From the NCBI GenBank assembly GCA_905250025.1, contig CAJNOJ010000047.1, positions 248,001-312,000 of the forward strand: 64,000 bases of DNA. Reading direction: 5' to 3'. Positions 1 through 11,718 of the stretch are shown here, piece after piece. The notes below the pieces were generated by a model. The model did not search any database. It had not been told where the DNA came from and worked only from the letters and a program-made list of their open reading frames with translations. Position numbers and translations under genes: made by a program. The stretch comes from Adineta ricciae (taxonomy: Eukaryota > Rotifera > Eurotatoria > Adinetida > Adinetidae). Numbering within the stretch: position 1 is the first letter of the stretch; the number at the start of each line of letters is the position of its first letter.

Positions 1-3000
1 TTTTACTATAAAGAAACAGACGAAGTTTGCTTTCGAAGAATTGATAAATTTCAATTAACCTGATGCCGTCTCGAAATTGAATTCTTGTACGATATTGCTT
101 TGTTCATCTGAGGATGGCGCTGATTGATTGTGGATTTTAAAGGTGTAGGCTGTGTTTTCCGGAAGATTCTTGATTGTCATATTGAGATGGTCTTTATCGA
201 TTGTTCCGACCTTTGAAAACATATCGAATATATTGGAAATCAATGTCTTACCCACGTACTTTAACCCAGTCGTCATTAGCAGTATCTTTCTTGGAATAAA
301 CATCGAAAATATCTTCGAATAGAGCTGGTTTGTTCGATGGGAGAATTGCTTCGATGAAAACAGTTTTCGGATCCGTTTGATGAATAGCAAATTGGGTGGG
401 AGGTTCGCTGGACTTGATTTCGTTTTTCATTACTGAAATTGAACAAAGAAGGAGCAGTTCAATGATCTTCTAGAGAAAGAAATACGAAACAGACATCGTC
501 CTTTGCGTGTCAACGGCATTTTAACATCGAGCACGAGGGATAGCTGAGAGGAGATGGCGTCTTTCTTTGCTGTTGCTGAACCGCGTAGAATTGGTGTTAA
601 GCGAAATTTATAATCAACACCAGCTCTTAGTTTTTCTATTGTTAGATGAGCAGCATCGCGAGTGATGTTCGAAACCTGAAGAAAATCATTCAACAATGTT
701 TGCTTTGCCCTTGCAAAGGCATTAGTACATACTTGGTTCCATTGGTCTGGTTGGTCCATCGCTGCGTATTCCACTTTATATTGATCAAATTGTTTAAAAC
801 CTTCTTCGGATATATCGATATCGACAATGTTAGCCGATATTGGTTCAATATGTAATGAACGGAGCCATTCGTTGACATTCTGTACAGTCAAGAGCTCGGA
901 TTCATTTTCGTCTAGATAGATGTAGGAGAATATTTGTTTTGTAGAAATGAATGATTTCATCTGATCTCACCTAATTTTGATGGTACTAGACGAAATTCAC
1001 ATTGTTCAGCATCGGTTAGATCGTCGATTTGAGCAACGTCTTGTAATAGGGAGACTGTCGAAACTTTTGTCCATTGCTTTTGATGAGATTCCTTCTTTTC
1101 AATATGATATTTCGTTGTCTTTTCATCACCGGTAGGTTGCCAAGTTAATTGAACGGAGTTCGGCGAGAGAATTTCGACATCAGGTTTTATAAAACGGCCA
1201 CTAGCTAAAGAATCCACGTTGATTTCATTAGTTGGCTTACTTGTCCATGTTTTTCCACTCTTAAAATGTGCCTTTAAGCGATAACTTGATGGGATATTTT
1301 CCTGTATTTGCTCATCAAGTAATGAGGAGAGACCTAATTCAATTTTGTTTTGTGCTGTATCGATTTTCTCTCCTAAGGGTAACCAGTTTTGGCCGCCAAA
1401 TTGACGTTCGATCGTAAAATGATCTATAGCTGCTGCTGCTGACGCGATCGGAGTTGATGACGAAGGTAATTTCGGTGTTGTCCATTCACATACGAGATAA
1501 CCAAGAGAATCTTGATTTTCCTGACTTTGATCATCTGATGAGGATTCTTCGTAATGAGCAACGAACGATAACAGATCGTAGGCTTGAGATAGAAAGTATT
1601 CGTCATCCGCGTTAGATTCTATAATACAAAATCAATCGTTTTCCATAGAATCTAAAGATTAGCTAAAGATCTTGACAAAAAAGTTTTAGTGAAATCATTG
1701 AATGAAGTGAAACCAAGTGCATGGGGATGTGAATTGAACTACAAGATGGATGTGTATTTGTGTATTTGTGTGTGTGTGTGTACACTTCGTTTTTGTTTGC
1801 GTCTTGCACATACCCTCGGCTTCAACATTCGATGCTTTTGCTTTTCGGTTTTTTACCTCGGCATCTTTTTTCGATTGTTCTTGTTTTTCGTCTTGGACGA
1901 CTGGTTTCTCCTTCGAAGATTTTTCTTCAGTTGAAGCCTGTTTCTGTTTTTGGTCTGTTGAACTGGACGGTAAAAGTTCAGCTATCTGGCCATCTTGATC
2001 TGTTTGAGTGTCGGATTTTGCTGACGAAAGATTTTTTGTCTGGTTACTAGTTTGCTTCTGTTTTATTGCATTCGACGAAGAAAGATCGGAACTTTCTCGT
2101 TCTTTTTGCTGGTCATGGGCAGAATTTGCTGACGAAAGATCCTTTTCTTTCTTATCAGTTTTTTTCTGCGCTGCAGTATTTGACGACGATAGATCAGTAC
2201 GCTCTATCTCTTTCTGTTGCTCACTAGCATATTTTGTAGCCGAAAGATCCTTTCCCTTTTTGTCGATTTGTTTCTGTGCGTCAGTATTTGATAACACAGA
2301 ATTCGCGCCTTCGTTGATGGCCTGTTGCTGACTAGCGAGATCTGACGAAAAAGAGTCAACATTTCGTTCATCTTTTCGTTTTCGGCTTGCAGATTCTGAC
2401 TTGAACGAGTCATTGGCTCGCTCATTCGCTTGTTGTTGAATGGCAGCATTTGACAGTGATGCGTCACCGTCTTGCCCACTAGGTCGTTGTCGAGTGGCGT
2501 ATTTCGACCTGAGGGAATCATACTCTTGTTCAATGATGGATCTTTGTGCAGCAGAAGTTGACAACCGCGAGTCGGTATTTTGCTCTTTTGTACGTTGTCG
2601 AGCAAGAGCGGATCTCGACATGAGAGAGTCACTAGTCTGATCGTCATCTACTCGACGTCGTGTTTCCGAATTCAACAAGAATGAATCAAGACCTGTTTTT
2701 CTTAAAGTTTGTCGAGTAGCGCACTTCGACATAAGAAAGTCATTACCTTGTTCACTTATGCGTCGTCGACGTTCGTAAGGACGACGACTTACATATGTTG
2801 ATGATGACAACGAGCGCCGCTTCAAATCTTCTTGTTCTCGTTCGCGAAGACGTAGATAAGCAATATTGCCTGGTAAACATGTTCGATTAAAATCATATGA
2901 ACGTGAATTCGATCTTGGCCGTCCAAGCGACGTTGCAGCAAGATGTCCATTAAGAATAACATCATCTTGATCTAACATACGTAAAATACGACTCAACTGC

Positions 3001-3144
3001 TCTTCCTGCCCATGTATCTAAATAGATATCAACAAAATATTCACCAAAATGATTCATTTCTCTAACGAAAATTTTACTGACAACATCGATCTTGCTTCGT
3101 ATGTAATGATAATCATCCAAGCATTGTTCAGCTCCAGTGATCAT
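1..3144 (-). CDS. Multi-FN3-domain protein with repetitive N-terminus (5' part, runs off the left edge)
   Basis: Exons read on the minus strand: 3144-3067 (start ATG at 3144, weakest part), 3017-1814, 1621-971, 911 to about 485, about 431-255, and about 211-61, then a donor leading out of the window. The first exon joins the second across a 49-nt intron in phase 0. The N-terminal ~400 residues are charged and Ser/Gln/Lys-rich, with a degenerate unit of about 20 residues. Exons downstream encode successive fibronectin type III folds; one begins near residues IKPDVEILSPNSVQLTWQP and shows the FN3 Trp and a later hydrophobic strand. Short introns interrupt the FN3 domains. Tandem FN3 domains are known in muscle giant proteins, receptors and matrix proteins. 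No signal peptide is visible at this start, so an intracellular scaffold is possible but unproven. The 3' end lies outside the window. Confidence 0.7.
1814..2840 (-). repeat. Degenerate ~20-residue coding repeat
   Basis: The exon encodes roughly twelve imperfect units such as DSLMSRSALARQRTKEQ, DSRLSTSAAQRSIIEQ and DLSSSNTAAQKKTDKKEK. The constant core is D-[SL]-[LS]-x-S-x-x-A-x-[RQ]-[QK]. Early units are Arg-rich and late units Lys/Ser-rich, which suggests progressive tandem duplication with divergence. The composition predicts a disordered or weakly helical segment. Confidence 0.65.
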
Positions 3145-4170
3145 AAAATGTGAAACTAAGTATGGTGTATTCGTCTACACAGAGAAAAAAATTGGAAAAA
3201 AATCGGTTCAGACATCATCACTTGCCATTCTGTAGAACTTTATGCGTATATGACCTACTGATATTATGTCAGAAAGGATATTGGATACATTCCACGTCTA
3301 CAACGTCTATTGCTACGACATACTTAAGATAATATATTTCTTAGGAACAAAAAAAAAACATCGGCAAGCTATTTCAAGCTTCTTCTCCTATTAGAGGAGT
3401 TCGCTATCAACAAAAATGAAGGACAGCAGTCAGGCAGATGTTGTTGTTATTAGGGCGATAGCAAAGCGCGTTGATAGATTAGAACAGTAAATCATCACAT
3501 TGAATATTTCTATTGTATCCCTCGTTCGTTGTTTTTCCCATCACTCTCGCTTTTTCGACACTACAACAGAATAATAAATCTGAAAAAAAACGACAATCAT
3601 ATTCATACGAATGACTTGTCAGTTAACGTTTCGTTTCATTTATCAAGCTTAATGATGACAACAACAGTCAAGATCGTTAACGCAACAATACCTCTCAGTC
3701 ATTTGAAGATTCTAGAACAATAAACAACAATTAACATATGTTTATTATGTTTTCGTGTTGTGGACTGAGAAAAGATCATCGAGACAACTTACTGAAACTA
3801 TATCTATTATTCTCTATTCTTCAAATGTACCAATCACACGATAAGTGCAAATCCAAGTTTAGCTATTTAACAGCAGCTTTTTACTTCATAAACTATTGTC
3901 AGTTAATCAAATTTAGAAGTCTTATCTTGTTATTCAATTTTCCTAATTGAAAACTGTTGAGAACGTAGGTGTAGTCGTACCAACTTAGTCTAATTGAGAT
4001 ATCATTGATAAGACATCAACAACAAGAAGTGTTATTCGAATAAATGCTTCGATTGTTGAGATAGACGTTGTGGTGTTTATTTAATCTCACAACAAATTAA
4101 AAAGAAAAATAAATTCACAAAGACGTTTTATGCAGATTCCTATTTGTACAAGATAAAACCAATAGATCCG
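3145..4170. other. Intergenic, no gene seen
   Basis: AT-rich sequence between the start of the FN3 gene and the 3' end of SDHD. Short open frames here lack family similarity and are not connected by good splice sites. Part is probably SDHD 3' UTR and FN3-gene promoter. Confidence 0.5.
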
Positions 4171-4846
4171 TTAATAGATTATAGTCCAAAGTGCTTTCAG
4201 TGCTCTTGTTATACCCATATCGTTATAATTAAAATAACTAACAACGAAAAGACAGATGAAAATAAGTCAAAATTAAGATTTAGTCATATTCTTACCAAAG
4301 ACCAAGAAAAGACAAGACTGTAAGTAGATAACGAATAACATTGGCTAGAGGCAATGCTTTTCTTGGGCAATAGTCAATTAGAACACTGTCCATTCCTAAA
4401 TATACAGGAAAATGTTTTCTTTCAAATACTAATAACAACATTCTTATTAAGATTTACCCCAATGTGCATGTATGGCAAGCGAAGCAGCCAAAAGGTAATT
4501 CATAAACACGGAATCATATACAAATGAACCGGGAATCATAGCGAGCATAGCTACGGCTATTACTCGTTCAATTTTCCAATGATCAAAACCATTCACACCC
4601 GTTATGCCCATAGATGGTTGTGGTGGGTGTGGTAAGTATACAGGCTGAATATCTATTCCGTTGACTGGCAATACGGTTGTTTTCTATAGTAGACAAGATT
4701 GTTCATGAAAAAAAACTCATAGAATCCGATTAAGAGAAGCGAATTACCGATGATGGTCCTCCCAGAAAATAAGCAGTAAACGTAGATGGATCGAAAAGTC
4801 GAAGTATTGGACGGAAACCACGCACGGTTTTCAAGCTCATCCCCAT
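4171..4846 (-). CDS. SDHD: Succinate dehydrogenase cytochrome b small subunit (CybS), mitochondrial
   Basis: Four exons: 4846-4748, 4683-4458, 4395-4296, 4237-4171, giving 163 residues. It anchors complex II in the inner mitochondrial membrane and helps bind haem b and ubiquinone. The N-terminus (MGMSLKTVRGFRPILRLF) is basic and amphipathic like a mitochondrial presequence. The core HWKIERV, then SLAIHAHWG, a DY pair (VLIDYCP) and the C-terminal CYFNYNDMG motif follow animal SDHD closely; the His in the AxHxHWG segment is the expected haem ligand and the Tyr of the DY pair lies at the quinone site. Three TM helices are apparent. The length is typical of animal SDHD. All joins keep frame and the total is a multiple of three. 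Confidence 0.95.
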
Positions 4847-5808
4847 TGGACAAAAATAAACAAATTTCGATCTACAAGATATTCACAGGCATGTATAATT
4901 CATGTATTGTGACGTGATATAATAATACAACTCATCTACCATACAAGATTTTCATGTTATAAATCAATTATCAAGATAGAACAGTTTGATTATGCGTTCA
5001 CCTTACTAATGTATGTCTGTAGCTCAATTAACGAAAGTTTCATCTCAATCATGATGTGCATATTAACAATTCACAAGATGTGCGCTCTTTCACCTTTGTA
5101 TCTTTCTATCTAAGCGAATATTCTCATTATTACAACTCAAAACACGCCCCTACTTTATGTCATTGCGTACAGAAAATTTGCTGTGTAATAAAACGTGTTT
5201 TTATCGCAACTAAGATACATTTCTATTCCACTCGTCAATAATACAAGCCAATCAGTAGATAGATAAGTAAATGGGCGTGTGTTCAAACGAAAACTGTCTC
5301 CTTCTATAGAATAGACATGCGTATTTTTTAGTAAATATTCATTAATCAACATACATGAAAATCAGTAAATTGCATTGCTCGAATACGCGAACCAATGAGA
5401 AGGCAAGATAGAGTGCGCTAAATTTAAAATAAAATAGAATCTAAAAGAAAAAATTACTTAGAACTAGAAAAGCGTTTGAAAGTTTTCTAAACGTCGAAAA
5501 TTCATCTGTCAAAATGTGATCTTGAATCGATTCATACAGTACGATGACTCATCTTCGTATTTGCTATTGCTATATCTCGCTGAAATCAGATACATGTGAT
5601 TGACCGTTGATGAACACGCGCACTGGTCAACTTTTTTTCTTTCATTCTGTACTATGTAGTCATTTGTTCTGTTCATCGTCTCAAAAAAAATCATACCGCG
5701 CGTAAAGTCTCGTGCAATTTTTTTCGTTCTTATTTTAAATAGATTTTTTTCATCTTCATTGGTACGTGTGTCCTTGTATTAACAAAACGCATCCGTACTC
5801 GCGAGCAA
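4847..5808. other. Intergenic between divergent SDHD and SPOP
   Basis: AT-rich spacer between two divergently transcribed genes, so it should hold both promoters. No clear TATA box or gene was recognised; open frames here are short and unsupported. Confidence 0.5.
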
Positions 5809-7274
5809 ATGATGCTTCCCGACTCTCCGCAGAATATTGTTGTGGTACGAGCGCCTTCGCCCTCCATACACTATATTCCTGGCAGTATGAACGGTGATAG
5901 TCTCGTTCTACCTACACAAAATACTCAACAACCAATTCAATCTTATAGTCATCCTGTGTCTGAATCATGGTGCTTAACGAGTGTCAAAGTGATCAAAGTA
6001 TGTAGAAGATCCGATGATTTTGTTGAAATAAAATCGTTGACGTTCTCTTTGTGTAGTTTTCGTTTAACTGGACAATTAATAACTTTTCATTTTGCCGAGA
6101 AGAAATGGGCGAAGCATTGAAATCGTCGTCATTTTCTGCGAATACGAACGATAAATTAAAATGGTGTCTACGTCTGAACCCTAAAGGACTCGATGAAGAA
6201 TCCAAAGATTACCTGTCGCTTTATCTCTTGTTAGTTGCTGCACCGAATAGTAAATGTGAAACACGTGCTAAATTCAAATTCTCCATTCTCAATGCGAAAG
6301 GTGATGAAACCAAAGCTATGGAATCACAACGAGCTTATCGATTTGTTCAAGGTAATGGTCAAACAGTGATTCTTTTACTATTCATTTAACAACACAAACT
6401 TGTAGGGAAAGATTGGGGTTTCAAAAAGTTCATTCGTCGAGATTTTCTCATTGACGAAGCGAATGGACTATTACCAGATGATAAATTAACTTTGTTTTGT
6501 GAGGTCAGCGTTGTCGCCGATAGTATTAATACATGCGGACAAACACAAATAAATCCGGTATGTAAACAAACAGCTGTTGGTGGTTCAAGGTTATATTGCT
6601 GCTTGTGGTTTTTGCTATTTCAGTTCAAAATCCCCGAATGTCGTTTGAGTGACGATTTTCTGTCACTATTGGACAATCCTGTTTATTCCGATGTGACACT
6701 TGTCTGTGGACATCGAGAATTTCCTGTGCATAAAGCTATTCTCAGCGCTCGTTCGAAAGTCTTCCAAGCAATGTTCGAGCACAAAATGCTGGAAAATGAA
6801 CGTTCACGCGTAGAAATTGAAGACATCGATGGTGACATTATGCTTGAAATTCTTCGTTTTATCTACACAGGAAAAACGCAAAATATGGAGAAATTAGCTG
6901 ACGCACTTTTACCTGCTGCTGATAAATACTGTTTAGAAAGACTTAAAGTTCAATGTGAAGAAACCCTATGTACAATAATCGATAAAGATAATGTCGCTGA
7001 TACTCTTATACTTGCTGATTTGCATTCAGCAACCCAATTAAGGCAACAGGCTATTGATTTTATCAACACGCATCCACAAGGTATGACAAGAAGATTGTTT
7101 GATGAAAATAAGTCGAACGAATTGGCATTTGTTTCTTTAGATGTATTGGAAACGAGCGGTTTTCAAACAATGATCTGTACACATCCACATCTGTTAGCTG
7201 ATGTGTACAAAGCCATGGCTTCTTTACAGAATAACATCATCTGCCCACCGCGCAAGAAGCAAAGAACTGTATGA
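5809..7274 (+). CDS. SPOP: Speckle-type POZ protein (MATH-BTB adaptor of cullin-3 ubiquitin ligase)
   Basis: Five exons: 5809-5997, 6057-6351, 6406-6557, 6624-7080, 7141-7274; 408 residues. SPOP recruits substrates through its MATH domain to CUL3 through its BTB domain, mainly in the nucleus. The MATH domain (about residues 54-185) contains [28 protein letters not shown] and the substrate-groove region [14 protein letters not shown]. The BTB (about 210-320) has [26 protein letters not shown]-like tail and the basic end PPRKKQRTV, resembling the SPOP nuclear signal, follow. The last intron (7081-7140) is exactly 60 nt with no stop, so a naive frame reads through it; human SPOP continuity (..DVLETSG) shows it is spliced. 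The extended N-terminus (~50 residues before MATH) is longer than in human. Confidence 0.95.
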
Positions 7275-8035
7275 AGAGAAAGAGTCAATCACGGTCTAGT
7301 ATTTAACTTTATCCTTTGCTGCCATATCTTCTAGTACTGATTTTAAAAGCATTTCTGTCAAATCAATGTTTCCTTTATTGTAAATACTACGGATATTAGT
7401 TGTTTGTTTTTTCGACATTCTTTTATTTGTATTTATTACTCTTATTTCCATGTACGTACGTCTAGAACACTTTTTCTTTCTGTCTGATACATGCTGTCTT
7501 ATTATAAACGATCGTATTGTTTAATTTACGTGTGTGTGTGTGTACAATATGTTTTCCGAAAATTGCAAAATATAGTAACGAAATATCGTCAATGATTCAT
7601 CGATTACAAATATTTTCTTCTCCTTAAAACGTTCACATGTGTGCTTAACGTTTCGTTCATACATGTGACGACATTGTGTGATTGAACATGAAAATGATTC
7701 TAACGTATAAAAGCGTTTTTATTTCACAGCGTAGATCTAGTATCATACACAAAAAAATACAACAGGTTCGAAAATAGACGAACGCCACAGCTCTCATTTT
7801 TTGTTAGAAGTATTGGTATCCTATCCATGGTTTTTTTTTTCAAGAAAAATATACAACAAAATCCGATCACATGACACAGACGATCAGTAACAACAATAAG
7901 CAAGAAAAGAAGGAGAAGGAAAACGAAAAAAAAATCAGCGCATGTGTATGTTATTTTGAGAATAAACACTATTCTGAACGAAAACAGACAATTTATAATA
8001 AACAAATAGAAAACAAAGCAATGTTCAATTTTTTT
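7275..8035. other. Convergent 3' region of SPOP and CBX
   Basis: Contains 3' UTRs of the two convergent genes. A short (GT)n tract lies near 7531-7542. No additional gene was recognised. Confidence 0.5.
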
Positions 8036-8801
8036 TTAAAGATTTTTATTATTATTCGTCGATGTCGCCGTGGAATTCCAAGTCAAACGATCTTCGTAAA
8101 ATTTGATAACCATTTGGGCTGATTGTTTATTGACAATACGGGATGGAACTAATTCTGGTTTGTTAACATCCTTCCATTTGACTCTACAATAAGGAAATCA
8201 ATCATGAAAACTTGTTTTCAAAACAAACTACACTTACAAAAACATAAGTTCCCCATCGTAGATATCTGTTGCACCCATTAATTTCTCAGGTAATAAACCA
8301 CGATGATAACCTGTTTGTTCGATTTCAATTCGTGGTCGTTTGGTTGACGATGTGCTGTTATTGTTTACTTCATCGGTGCTCGCAATCGAATGAGATCGTT
8401 TGCCATTTGATGTCGATGTTTCTTGCTTTTCCTTCTGTTCAGCTACAAACGCTGCGATCAAATCGGGACATTCAAGATTCTCCGCTGGCTCCTAAATTCA
8501 AATGCTCGTTCGAATTCGGTTGTTCACAGTCCTAGACTGTTCCACTTACCCAAGTATTTTCACTATCGGGAAAGCCTTTCCATTTGAGTAAGTCTAAGTG
8601 AACAGCGAAAGGCTTACTGAACCGAAGAAGAACAAAAGACTTACATTGAACTTTGCCTTTTTTTGTGGTGCGCATTTTAAGAATTTTTTCGACAACGAAT
8701 TCTTCTTCATCAAGATTTGAATCTGAACTGGAATCAGAATCTTTCGTGGCTTGTTTAGCGTTTAGTGTGTCATCTTTTTCATTACTAAGTCGTCGGCCCA
8801 T
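8036..8801 (-). CDS. CBX: Heterochromatin protein 1 (chromobox, chromo plus chromoshadow)
   Basis: Four exons: 8801-8645, 8593-8550, 8491-8238, 8183-8036; 200 residues from MGRRLSNEKDD. HP1 proteins bind methylated H3K9 through the chromodomain and dimerise through the chromoshadow domain to organise heterochromatin. The chromodomain (about 28-80) has an acidic run before EEEFVVEKIL, then LLKWKGFPDSENTWEPAENL with the cage aromatics F/W/F. A hinge with KRSHS and KRPR basic clusters follows, then the chromoshadow (about 120-190) with GLLPEKLMGATD, GELMFLVKWKD and ending YEDRLTWNS. An in-frame ATG at 8846 would add 15 residues; 8801 is preferred because animal HP1s start MG[KR]. Cannot be assigned to CBX1, 3 or 5. 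Confidence 0.93.
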
Positions 8802-9155
8802 GGCTGCTTGAATTTGTTTAATTGCTACTAATATCACTGATGACAATCTGCAAAAAAAGGCACAAGCTATTGATATATGGGTTACTCTTAAATTCGTCCG
8901 GCAAGCAAAAAAGAATAGTCCAACTCATTTCGCCTAAACCTAAACTCAGACAAAATGTGATATATTCCATAGACAATGGCAATCCCCAATTATGATGTCA
9001 GTATGGAAAGACAAAGGAAGTGTTAGTTAGTCGTTGGTCCAATTGATCGACTAATGATCAACTTGTATAACAGCGCTAATATTCAGCGACATCTGTTCGT
9101 TTATATTGAAATCGAAAAGAAAAGAGAAGTATTCGAACTAGAAAATGTGAATGTT

Positions 9156-9479
9156 TTAGTCCATGTGAAAAACAAGTTTTAGTTCATGTGTAACTGGCGA
9201 ATGATCAGGATTCGTTTCCATTAGATCAGCCATGTATTTCCACCAACGTTGCATGATCGCATCTTCACGTAATTTCTCGTTTGAAGATGTCGTATTCGAA
9301 GATACTTTCTGTACGGCAAATAATGTTAACGACGGTTCATCGAGGAAAATCGAGTAATCAGATATTCCGTGTTGCTGAAGTAAATGAACCAGTTCTGGCC
9401 AAATTTCATCATGTCGTCGTTTGTATTCATCGACAACATTTGGTTTGAGTTTCATAGTAAAAGCGACTTTATTCGACAT
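9156..9479 (-). CDS. L-rhamnose mutarotase (RhaM family)
   Basis: Single exon, 107 residues. RhaM interconverts the alpha and beta anomers of L-rhamnose. The family signature is intact: VDEYKRRHDEIWPEL near residue 17, with the Tyr/His/Trp active-site set, then QRWWKYMADLMETNPDHSPV and a terminal EL..VF segment; bacterial RhaM is 104 residues, nearly the same. No intron, unlike almost all neighbours. No other rhamnose-pathway gene lies nearby. RhaM-like proteins occur in bacteria, fungi, plants and some animals, so acquisition by transfer is possible but not shown. Confidence 0.9.
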   Translation of the reverse strand: MSNKVAFTMKLKPNVVDEYKRRHDEIWPELVHLLQQHGISDYSIFLDEPSLTLFAVQKVSSNTTSSNEKLREDAIMQRWWKYMADLMETNPDHSPVTHELKLVFHMD

Positions 9480-9850
9480 GGTCGACGTTACTTGTGCGAA
9501 GAGAACGAGACACGCACCTGTATGTGAAATGATATTAACTTGCTAGAGAAGGAGAAAAGTATGAGAAACATGCATTTTCGCGGTTGTTATAAACAGATTT
9601 CAATGCAAAAGAGTATGGTTATTTACCGTCTATCCAACCTAACACTTTTCTTCGCGTCATTCTTTTTTAATAAAATTTTCACTGTTCGATGTTTTACCTC
9701 GAGTTACGTGATGAACATAATTATGTAACACAATCGAATGAATGGTTCAATTTGAAAACATTATTTAATATTAAAAGAGATTTCAGTAAAAATTTCTGAA
9801 TATAAGATTTATTTATCTGAACATTAGCCTATATATGTCAGTGGATGAGT

Positions 9851-10666
9851 CTATGTGACGACCTTGTAAACTTCGATTTCAGCAACTGAGAAAAATTTCG
9901 TTTTGGAAAATGTTTTTCTGCCGAGACCATCTTTCTTGGAATCTGCATAGGAATTGGGAAATTTCGAGTAGCTGAAGCTATTTTCATTAGCTCGATGACA
10001 TATATGAATATCGTCAAAACCAAAAATCGGTCCTGCAGAAATATTATGTGACACAGCGACTTCTTCTTGTGAGCCCAAACTGAATCGAGTCAATTCATTT
10101 CGATTTAGAAGGAATAGAAATGCTTGTGGATCGGTATAGAATGCATACCGAGACGACCACGGAATCGTAGTATAACCACCAAAGATTGTTGGATGCTTTT
10201 TCCTTGAAAAACGAGAGCGCGTTTGAATCAATGTGAGTGTAGCACCTCGACTATTACAATGGTTGTGGAAATCACCTGAACCGAAGCCATCTCGAGTTGC
10301 TTTATAAATTAATAACCATTTTTTTGGTTTGTAGAAGAGATCGTTTATCAGAAGTCGCTGTTGTTTGTTCAGTAATGTACCACCACCGTAGAAAATAACT
10401 AAATCTGTACTCACATTTGATGTAGATGACGAACGGTATTGATCAGCTAATTGTTTGACGACATTATTGGGCTTTAGATTTTTCAATTTTATGGTCTGTC
10501 GTGTCATTGGGCTCGTTTCATGATGGTTTTTTATCCATTCGACTATAGCCGACCTTTCGTATGTATGACCATCATCTGCAACCACCGGATCAGTAAATAA
10601 CTCCAAGGTGATAGGACATGTTAGAGCACTAAGAACAAATGAATCAAGCTGGGTTTTCGAAGACAT
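9851..10666 (-). CDS. U-box domain fused to TLDc domain protein
   Basis: Single uninterrupted exon, 271 residues. Residues ~10-80 form a U-box: LTCPITLELFTDPVVADDGHTYERSAIVEW, followed by SPMTRQ and a helix; U-boxes are RING-like folds without zinc that bind E2 enzymes. From ~90 to the end is a TLDc domain: LLINDLFYKPKKWLLIYKATRDGFGSGDFHNHC, a FGGYTTIPW strand, FGFDDIHICHRAN and a terminal FSVAEIEVYKV, the usual TLDc order. TLDc proteins (OXR1, NCOA7, TLDC2, TBC1D24) are linked to oxidative-stress protection and V-ATPase regulation. The combination suggests an E3 ligase using TLDc as its targeting part; this is inference. An AT-rich, TATA-like element lies just upstream of the start. Confidence 0.9.
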   Translation of the reverse strand: MSSKTQLDSFVLSALTCPITLELFTDPVVADDGHTYERSAIVEWIKNHHETSPMTRQTIKLKNLKPNNVVKQLADQYRSSSTSNVSTDLVIFYGGGTLLNKQQRLLINDLFYKPKKWLLIYKATRDGFGSGDFHNHCNSRGATLTLIQTRSRFSRKKHPTIFGGYTTIPWSSRYAFYTDPQAFLFLLNRNELTRFSLGSQEEVAVSHNISAGPIFGFDDIHICHRANENSFSYSKFPNSYADSKKDGLGRKTFSKTKFFSVAEIEVYKVVT

Positions 10667-11718
10667 TTTCTCTCATTAATAACTATAAAACGGTAAATTA
10701 TACGAATGCATAGCAAAAACACTGCTTATATAGGAACAAATTTCTCTATCCGTGACGCATATGTACGAAAGAGAAAGCAGAGAACGCATCGCAATAAACA
10801 TGATGCAAAAATGTACAAAGAACAAAGTGCATTATCATTATCGTTCTTAACGTATAAAAAAACAAGTACGAGTATATGCCCTGTTTCGATTATATGTAAA
10901 CAGAGACAGATATGCCGTACGAACGGTAAATAGAAGTGGAGAAACTTCAACCTTGATCAGAAAGGCTAGATCGAGCTTTATGAACGTGTAAATTTAAGCT
11001 TTTACGTCAGTTTCTGCTACTTTTAGATTGATTACTGTATTGCGGTGAAAAAAATCTGATAATGGTGTCAAGAGTACCTGCGTACCTATGAAAGTACAAA
11101 TTTCATATGACGAAAAGACAAGTCACCACTGCTTTATTTTAATATAACGTACAATTGGACAAGGAAAAGAGAAAACATCTGTCAGTATCGCTCAGGTGGA
11201 CACATGGTAACCATGAACGCCTAGGTATGATGAAATATAATTATTTTTGGGCGTATGAAAATTTCATACTCGCCGACCTGCGTACAAAAGATTTGTTTAC
11301 ACAAGAAGGGCATGTTTATGTCATGAAGATTTGTATGAAATGCTACTAGTATCGATTGGAAAAGCGCAAGAGATATTCGCTTTTGACATCTCTCACTTTA
11401 TCTTCGAACGTCTAGGTGATTGATTAGTATTCATTGATCGAATTATGGGCGTGGCGTTAAATTGCGTTGTCTATATCACACACGTTAATCGGTGTGTAAA
11501 TATAGATGAGTCGACATACAAAATACGGTTTAATCTTACATCAATTCGCGGTTTCCTTTATTATCAGGCGATCCTTTTCCAGGATGATCTGTGCCCTTGG
11601 TGTCTCAAGATGCCAACAGAAATTTTTCTTCTAATCAAACTGATAGCTTCGAATCAGGCTATAGAATCACAAATGGAACTTCGTTTTATTAATTTCTGTT
11701 TGTAAAACTAAAACTTCT
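10667..11718. other. Intergenic, no gene seen
   Basis: AT-rich spacer. Small open frames at 10706-10933 and 11155-11705 show no conserved family and poor composition for coding. Part is 3' UTR of the EGF gene and promoter of the U-box-TLDc gene. Confidence 0.45.

Noticed and set aside
2008-2331. Plus-strand frame with repeated Phe/Ser/Cys units
   Set aside because: Antisense of the ~20-residue repeats of the FN3 gene.
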